From: Tachypleus tridentatus
Taxonomy: Eukaryota > Arthropoda > Merostomata > Xiphosura > Limulidae
Reading direction: 5' to 3'
Assembly (NCBI RefSeq): GCF_004210375.1
Contig: NC_134834.1
Location: 96,476,170 to 96,540,169 of the forward strand
Length of the DNA stretch: 64,000 nt
Notes under the pieces: generated by a model
Database searches by the model: none
The model's input: only the letters and a program-made list of their open reading frames with translations
What the model was told of the DNA's origin: nothing
Shown: one piece after another, positions 57,587-64,000 of the stretch
Position numbering within the stretch: the first letter of the stretch is position 1
Layout: every line of letters begins with the position of its first letter
Program-made: the position numbers and the translations under genes

Positions 57587-57960
57587 CTTTAGGTGCTGTG
57601 TTTGACCGGAAAGTGAAGTTGTAGGTTATGACATTTTTACTTCATTGAAGGGTTTTACTTGGTAACATTAGCAAATGTTCATAGCATAAAGTTTTTTCTG
57701 TCAATTTGTTGGTGAATGGTTTATCAAGAAATTCATACATTTTAATAAAAGTGTAATGTTATGAAATTACCATGACCATGAAAATTAATATTTGTAAATT
57801 ATATCCTGTTAAACAACTTGTTTTGTCTGTATAATCAGTTCTGTAAGGTTTTAATCTGTGATTTTAATGATATCCTGCAATTTCTCAAGTTACTCGTGTT
57901 TTCAGTTATGTTTGTGGAAAAACCAGATTTTACCATGAAATAATTTTCCATTAGCTAATG
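57587..57960 (+). other. Proximal 3' UTR of the zinc-finger gene
   Basis: This immediately follows the stop codon and contains an AATAAA at 57744-57749. It is A+T-rich with no ORF. Confidence 0.6.
57744..57749 (+). terminator. Candidate polyadenylation signal AATAAA
   Basis: A canonical hexamer lies about 160 bp after the stop. A second one lies at 57962-57967, followed by a TA/GT-rich stretch. Which is used cannot be told from sequence. Confidence 0.5.
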
Positions 57961-57967
57961 AAATAAA

Positions 57968-58383
57968 TATATATAAGTGTGTGTGTGTTTTTCTTCATTC
58001 ATTTCTTGTTATTGTATCTTGTACTACGTTCTGTTGGTCATGTAGAATTATAAGCCTAGTAATAATATTAACTTACTGTTATTGGAGGTTTGGATATCTG
58101 TCAATAAAGTGAGAATAACGTTTCTTCAGTGTAAAATATTGAGATTTGTACTGAAACATGCTAATTTACACTACCATGCATTTTAGAAAGTATAGTATTT
58201 TTAAGGCAAGTTTGTAGTTTTGTACATATTTAAACCTGTTATAACTTCAGTGATCAAGTTTCCACGTATCATTAATTAACTGTAATTTTATGTCTTAGAG
58301 AAGAAAATGATAAGTATTGTTAGTGTTGTCATGAGAAGACACTGATTGCTTGTAATGAGGTGTTTTGAACAACTTTTATTTGT

Positions 58384-58436
<53 letters not shown>

Positions 58437-59635
58437 GTTTTAAAGTTGATAGTTATCCCTCTTCCTTTTGCACCAATGTGCTTCATGTCACTGATAAATA
58501 ACTGGTTTTAATGGCCACTGAATGGTGTTATTTATCATGGGTCAAAGAAATAATATAGGAATTGAATTTGAAGAGAATTTCAAGCTTTCTCAATAATATT
58601 GTATTCAGGCTTTGTTGTTTTCATAATACTTGATATAAAGTATTTTCCAGTCAATGTCGAACAATTGTAACAAGTCATTGTTGGGCTGTGGAAAATATTT
58701 TAATGTTTTCTTATATATATCATGAATATTTTAAAAATCTAAAATAAACTGCTCTTTGACAACATGGTGACTTAGATCAAAAATAGAGCTCAATGTCCTG
58801 TTTTAATAACCCATCAAATGACAGGGAAATTATCTGTTTGTAGCTTATTACAGTTGCAAAATAAACTGATAAAGGCTAGAATGAACAAACAAGGTTTCAG
58901 TTTTGTTTTTGTTATAAGGGCATATATTAAGTTACTGTGGAAATGTTTGGTAACTTACCAGAAACCTCTTCCTCCTGAGGAGAAATTCTTTATTACTGAT
59001 AATATTTTCACTGAAAAATGTCACTGTTGAGACGTTTAGAATATTATGCATCAATCTGTGTATCTTCTGAAATGCTTGTACCTTTGTTGAAATAAAATAC
59101 AGAATTCAGTTTCCATTTCACCACCTTGGTCAGTTTTTACTGTTAAATTCAACACATTTGGTTAACTTAATGAAGTATTTAAACCATTTCTATCTCTGAA
59201 TATTTCAGAAGTTGTTTTCCTTAACACAGTTTTTAAAACTAGAAACATTCCAGCATATATTACCTTCACACATCTGCTTGAGTATATTTAAAAAAAACAA
59301 TTTATAAAAACTGTTTTTGACAGAGAGCATAAAGCAATATACTTTAAAACTTAGTAAACTGTGGTTTGTGATGTATTTTATTATCATTTTCAGTTTTATT
59401 TTATTGTAAATAACCTTAAAAACAGACATCTGAATGAAGTACTGTGTCTGATAACACAGAATTAATGTATACTCGCATATTGCTTCTAACATGGACGTAA
59501 AAGGGAATATTGATGTTTAAATAATCATAAAGTACTTAAATAGGTCTAGGCTGTTTCAGCTGAAAAGTGATTGGGTTTCATAAAAATGCACAGTTGTGGA
59601 AATTTTTTTAGTGTGTTTTAAAAAAATAAGTAGAA
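57968..59635. other. Downstream flank with a (CA)n microsatellite
   Basis: No exon was recognised. ORFs at 58818-59030 (+) and 59205-59492 (-) lack domains. CpG remains rare, so this may still be transcribed (long 3' UTR or readthrough). Confidence 0.45.
58383..58433. repeat. (AC)25 microsatellite
   Basis: Uninterrupted AC dinucleotides of about 50 bp. Confidence 0.98.
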
Positions 59636-59639
59636 ATAC

Positions 59640-60065
59640 TAAGGTAATTCATATTTCTTTACCAGCAGGACTGAAATAAGGGTATTATAGTTACTTTATA
59701 AGCAGGATTGAGCTAAGAGCATTCCTGTTTCTTTCCTAGCTAGACTGAGTCATGGGAATTCCTACTGTTTACTAGCAAGAACTGACAAAGGGCATTTGTT
59801 TCTTTGCCAGGAGGGCTGAGCAAAAGGATTTCATGTTTTTTCACCAGCAGGGCTGAGGGAAAGGAATTTGTTTCTTTACTTGCAAGGACTGAGGAAAGGG
59901 AATTCCTCTTTCTTTACTAGCAGGACTGAGCAAAGGGAATTCCTCTTTCTTTACTAGCAGGACTGAGCAAAGGGAATTCTTGTTTCTCTGCTAGCAGAGC
60001 TAAGCTAAGAGAAATTGTTTCTTTACCAACAAGACTGAGGGAAGGGAATTCCTGTTTCTTTTTTT
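59640..60065. repeat. 37-bp tandem repeat, about 11 degenerate units
   Basis: tttctttactagcaggactg followed by agcaaagggaattcct recurs. Units near 59890-59980 are nearly identical, and outer units are worn. Confidence 0.88.
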
Positions 60066-61464
60066 GCTGTATAACTGCTAGGAATACCAAAGGGTGTAAG
60101 TTTACTTGATTGAATAGTTTGAATGGATCCAGGATATCTCTGGTTAGTGACTTCTGTGATGTTGTGTATTTGAAGATTGAACTTATGAAATTGAAATACA
60201 CTTAAATTTTTTGTAAAACATCTAGACAGAAATCTTGCTTTGTTTAGCTTTTTTTAATATTTGAACTTTATAACATAAAGATATGCCCATAAATATAAGC
60301 TTAACATACATGATGCCTTGTAATTAAACCTGTACCTCCCAGTTGTGCCATCTTCAGAGGGTGGTTTGGTGGAAGCTGTCAAATCTGTGGAGAAAAAAAA
60401 ATGTGATGTTGGATAGTTAATGAAACAAACAAAACTTCCTGAATGATGTCTTTAGTACTGAGAACAGTGAAGACAAATTGGTAATATTGTTTGTTGGAAG
60501 GTTATTTTCTAAACCATAATTATATTAGCTAATTTCTTTCAAATTAGACAAACATTTCCAGTGAATATGAAAAGATAATAGCTCAGTGTTTTAGATATCT
60601 TTTAAAATTGTAGATGTTTTACTTGCACATTTTGGTCACCTGTAATATAAAATATGAACATCACTTATCTGTTTAATATATTTGAAACATTACTACATAT
60701 AGTTTTGAGAAATGATTCAGCTTTAAGTCTGTGCTTAAGTTTTTTATTCACAAAACTTGTGAACCAAAAGTTAGTTGTCAGTTTATAGAGTTTCTAATTT
60801 AACTTTTGTTAGTTCGTTACTTCCTAAACTTTTATAAGGACATTACATCATCTGTGATGGACCAGTCAAGATTATAAAATGTAAAATAAGTTGTGTAAAT
60901 TGTCACATGGATATAAAACAATGTATGGTAGACCAGTTAAGTGCTGTTTGATGGCTTAACTTTTTGGACCTCAAGATCTGGTTGTCAAAGTTTATCAGAT
61001 ACTTGCTGCATCTCTTGAATATTAAAGAAAAGGAATTGTGCTATTAGTTTATATCTACCAAATTACATCTTTCCTACACTTAACTTGCTACAAGTGCTTT
61101 CGAATTTCAAGAGTTCTAAATCGGTTGTCCAACATCAGTGAAGATAATATACAAACAATTGCTAGACTCTTAAGAATTAAGGAAACGATGTGGATAAGTG
61201 GTGTTTTTACTGTGTAAGACTACTGGAAATCACTAAAAATAACACTGAATGCTGATAATTTATTGTGGACCATGCACAATTCAGAGTTTTTTATGCTTAG
61301 AAACTGCAAAACAGTGTGTAAATCTTTGGATTTAAAACGTATCAAATATTGAACATTGGTCATGACTTTTAAACTAAACATTCCAAGTGTTGTACATTAA
61401 TCGGGGCTTTGAAAATAAACTGTACCAGATGTTTGATATCAGCCAAAACTTTGAAATGAAAACA
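60066..61464. other. Intergenic or 3' flank, nothing recognised
   Basis: A+T-rich, CpG-poor, with no recognised repeat or gene. Confidence 0.5.
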
Positions 61465-61695
61465 GTAGTGATTGTAGGAAACTGTAACTTTCAACTGATA
61501 ACACAGCAGTGATTGTCCAACACTGAAACTTTCAATTGATAATGCAGCGGTGATTGTCCAGTAATGAAACTTTCAATTGATAATGCAGCGGTGATTGTCC
61601 AGTAATGAAACTTTCAATTGATAATGCAGCAGTGATTATTCAATAATGAAACTTTCAATTGACAACACACCAGTGATTATCTAATACTGGAACTT
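61465..61695. repeat. 41-bp tandem repeat, about 5 units
   Basis: gcagcggtgattgtccagta followed by atgaaactttcaattgataat is repeated. Central units are identical and the outer ones are diverged. Confidence 0.93.
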
Positions 61696-62420
61696 TGAAC
61701 TGGTTCGAATTGGGGATTTATCTTGCATACAACAAACTCTACATGAGTGTTTTCTATGTCCACATGTTCTGTAGCATTGAGGGCTGGACTATCTTTAAAA
61801 TTGCACAGGCTGTTCCCAAGTCCATCCATTCTAGGCAGTATTCTGTATGAACTTTTGAGATCAAATTTGGCCTCCTTTGATATCCTCTTGAACATCAGGG
61901 CACAATTTCTCTTGCTTTACTCACAATAACTTGTGCAGTTGGCTAAATTCTCCTTCATAGGATCCCTATAAATGCCAGAGGGAGGTGCCACCAATATAAT
62001 CAATTCCAGCTAGAAACTACTCATGGGAACTCCAACACCCAGATTGATAGTCAGTTTTTGGTCTAGAGCCCTAGGCATCACAAGCTGCTGTCAATCTCAC
62101 AGGGAACCCTGAAAAGTACCTCACTCCATGTTGCTGTTTTAATCTGTGAATGCACATTGACTCATCTGCTGAAGAAATTACTCTGACTGGTGCATATCAT
62201 CCACTGGCAACATGACCAACCTCTTTTTATTGGTTGCCAGTGATCTGAAATAGAGCTATAGCAATAATGTTATGATTAGTTGTATAGAGACCCCTGCACG
62301 TATTCTTGAATTCATCATTCAACCTTTCTCACTGATGAGCCTCAGTCATCTGTTCTTCCCTTCCTCTGAGATTGATCCTCAAAGCTACCATGGTTTGTTT
62401 ACTTTAGGTGTAAGGAAATC
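61696..62420. other. Unassigned GC-richer segment
   Basis: This segment has more G+C than its surroundings. Two overlapping ORFs (61677-61895 on minus, 61747-61929 on plus) and phrases such as caccaatataatcaattcc look like decayed exonic or retroelement sequence, but no domain could be recognised. Confidence 0.3.
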
Positions 62421-63938
62421 CTTGTAAGTCTGTAATTGCAGGCTGATTGGTGTCGGGTATTTTTTTTATCATAAACAAAATTCCTGCTCATGAATAGACT
62501 TCTTGAACTAGGGCATCTCTTTTACAGCCGTCTTTCTCTATCAAATTATACCTTCCTGTAGTGATTACTTCTATAGTCAGAATAAGCCATTTAAAGTCAT
62601 AAAAGTGTTCTTTAAACTCAAAATGTTAAACAGCTACTAGTATGAACATTATGAAGACAAACTTCACGATAAATTCTATTGTCATGACATCATAATTTCT
62701 CCTTTCCTTTCACTTGTGATATTTTCAAGTTAAATGATTTCCCTACAAGTATCAGTTAGTTAGATTCAAAGGTGAGATTTTCAAAAATGAAGTTGAGATA
62801 CTCAGGTGGGTGAAATATACCTGTTTTTGAAAAAGAAAATCTAAATCTAAGTGTGAGTATAAAAAAAATGACAAAGCAACTCAAATAAGACCCAGTACTT
62901 AGTATTGTGTAACTGAGTATCACCAAAGTTTCACCTTTGGTTAGTCTTTACTTAATAGCCATTTCTATCAGAATATAAGAGAAGTAGGCTTGGTTTGATA
63001 ACTGAGCTTTCTTCGTTCGTGAAATAATGAAATTGAACTTTGACTAAATGAACACAATATTTATCAGAAAAAGAAAAAAAAACACAGCATATAGACTTGT
63101 GCGGGCAAAAACAGTAATTTCCGTTGGATTATGATTATATCCACAAACTTCTGGAAGGATAGACTTCTTTGAATTAAATTTACGTATATTAAAGTGTGTG
63201 TATATATATATATATATATTTACTCATAAAACTCCAGCTATAATTAAACTAAAAAACGCATTTTATTTTCTACAGGTAGACTCAGTTTCTTTGTCCATTT
63301 AATAGCATCACCCCATGATCCCCCCTTTTTTTCACAGCAGTGATCGGCTATAATACACAACCATGATCAGTTGAGCCAACAAAAGATGTTAGTCATTAAT
63401 CCTTTTGGCATGGATGCTATATGTCACTGCAATATCTCTTTAAGCAGAATAGATTTACTTATTATAAACAACCTCAATGACTTTCTGAACCACCTGTCAT
63501 TCTCTTTATGTACATTTGTTTGAACTAACTAAATGAATACTAAAACTTCACTGATGAGGTCTGTATTAATTGCATAATTGATTTGAATGGATTAGTAAAT
63601 CTTTATCGGGTTTTTCAGATCGTCTAGTCTAGTGTAGTTCCCAACTTTTCCTAACAACTAGTGTGATCGAACATTTCATTTACCACTTCACTAATACTAA
63701 CTTATTAAAGCACCTTTATGTTACATTGTAAAACAACATATTTCATCACATTTACTTTAACAATTTTTTTTTCAACTTTTTTGGACCTGCTGAGATCTCT
63801 CTGTGTATTGACATTGGTTCATGGACCAGTCAGTAAGATTTTCAAAGACTAACTTTATTATGTGGTACTATCAAATAAAACTGATTTCCTTCAAGTATCA
63901 GGAAGGCAAACCTGAAATGACAGCAGATGTAGTACATG
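62421..63938. other. Intergenic, nothing recognised
   Basis: A TA microsatellite lies at about 63198-63219. CpG becomes frequent again from about 62.99 kb. Confidence 0.5.
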
Positions 63939-64000
63939 TTTGTTTGTTTGTTTTGTTTTGGAATTTTGCACAAAGCTACTCGAGGGCTATCTGTGCTAGC
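63939..64000 (-). mobile_element. SINE family A copy, cut by the window end
   Basis: The minus-strand tail (reverse of tttgtttgtttg, gaattttgcacaaagctac) and the first bases of the distal body (cgagggctatctgtgctagc) run to the last base of the window. Confidence 0.9.

Noticed and set aside
58383..58433. (CA)n tract as something functional
   Set aside because: Ordinary dinucleotide microsatellite with no associated structure.

Overview
The window is metazoan nuclear DNA. It has no prokaryote-style gene packing, is A+T-rich, and is dominated by tandem repeats, tRNA-derived SINEs, LINE fragments and short DNA transposons. One multi-exon C2H2 zinc-finger gene with GT-AG introns lies in the right half. 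The dominant SINE has a tRNA-like head ending in a gggttcgaatcccg B-box region, a long body, and a tail with ctttgcgcgaaattc followed by caaacaaac. From memory this resembles chelicerate, most likely horseshoe-crab, genomes. That assignment is recollection and was not checked by a search.

Layout. From 1 to about 36 kb I find no convincing host gene. This part carries at least 17 copies of SINE family A and about 11 copies or fragments of a second tRNA-like family B. It also holds a Tc1-like MITE (23.0 kb), a mariner-like MITE (30.2 kb), a broken CR1/L2-like LINE (16.8-17.8 kb) inserted in a tandem array, and many minisatellites (1.2, 2.7, 7.8, 8.6, 18.1-19.6, 29.1, 33.5-34.95 kb). The 18.1-19.6 kb array is the strangest object. 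It has about 40 units of about 37 bp, and its central units differ from its edge units almost only by T-to-C changes on one strand.

From about 36.06 to 37.8 kb lies the frameshifted 3' end of an RNase H-bearing LINE. Its 3' tail closely resembles the tails of both SINE families, so it, or a relative, is a candidate mobilising partner. A short minisatellite follows to 38.1 kb.

From 39.2 to 57.6 kb, eight exons of a + strand zinc-finger gene (about 12 fingers) can be read, with consistent splice sites and mostly consistent phases. The 5' end was not found. Exon 3 has an in-frame TAG and an apparent frameshift and phase problem, so the gene is either decaying or carries sequence errors here. 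Its introns contain two inverted Penelope-like element fragments, one of them split by a TTAA-flanked piggyBac-like MITE whose empty site is preserved in the other arm, and a 3.5 kb 72-bp VNTR with a 1.64 kb higher-order duplication.

From 57.6 to 64 kb the sequence is 3' UTR or intergenic DNA with minisatellites and a (CA)n tract, ending in another SINE A copy. By eye, CpG is frequent up to about 36 kb, very rare from about 38 to about 62.9 kb, and frequent again afterwards. This matches the zinc-finger transcription unit and suggests germline gene-body methylation. Repeat boundaries are by eye, usually within about 10 bp.
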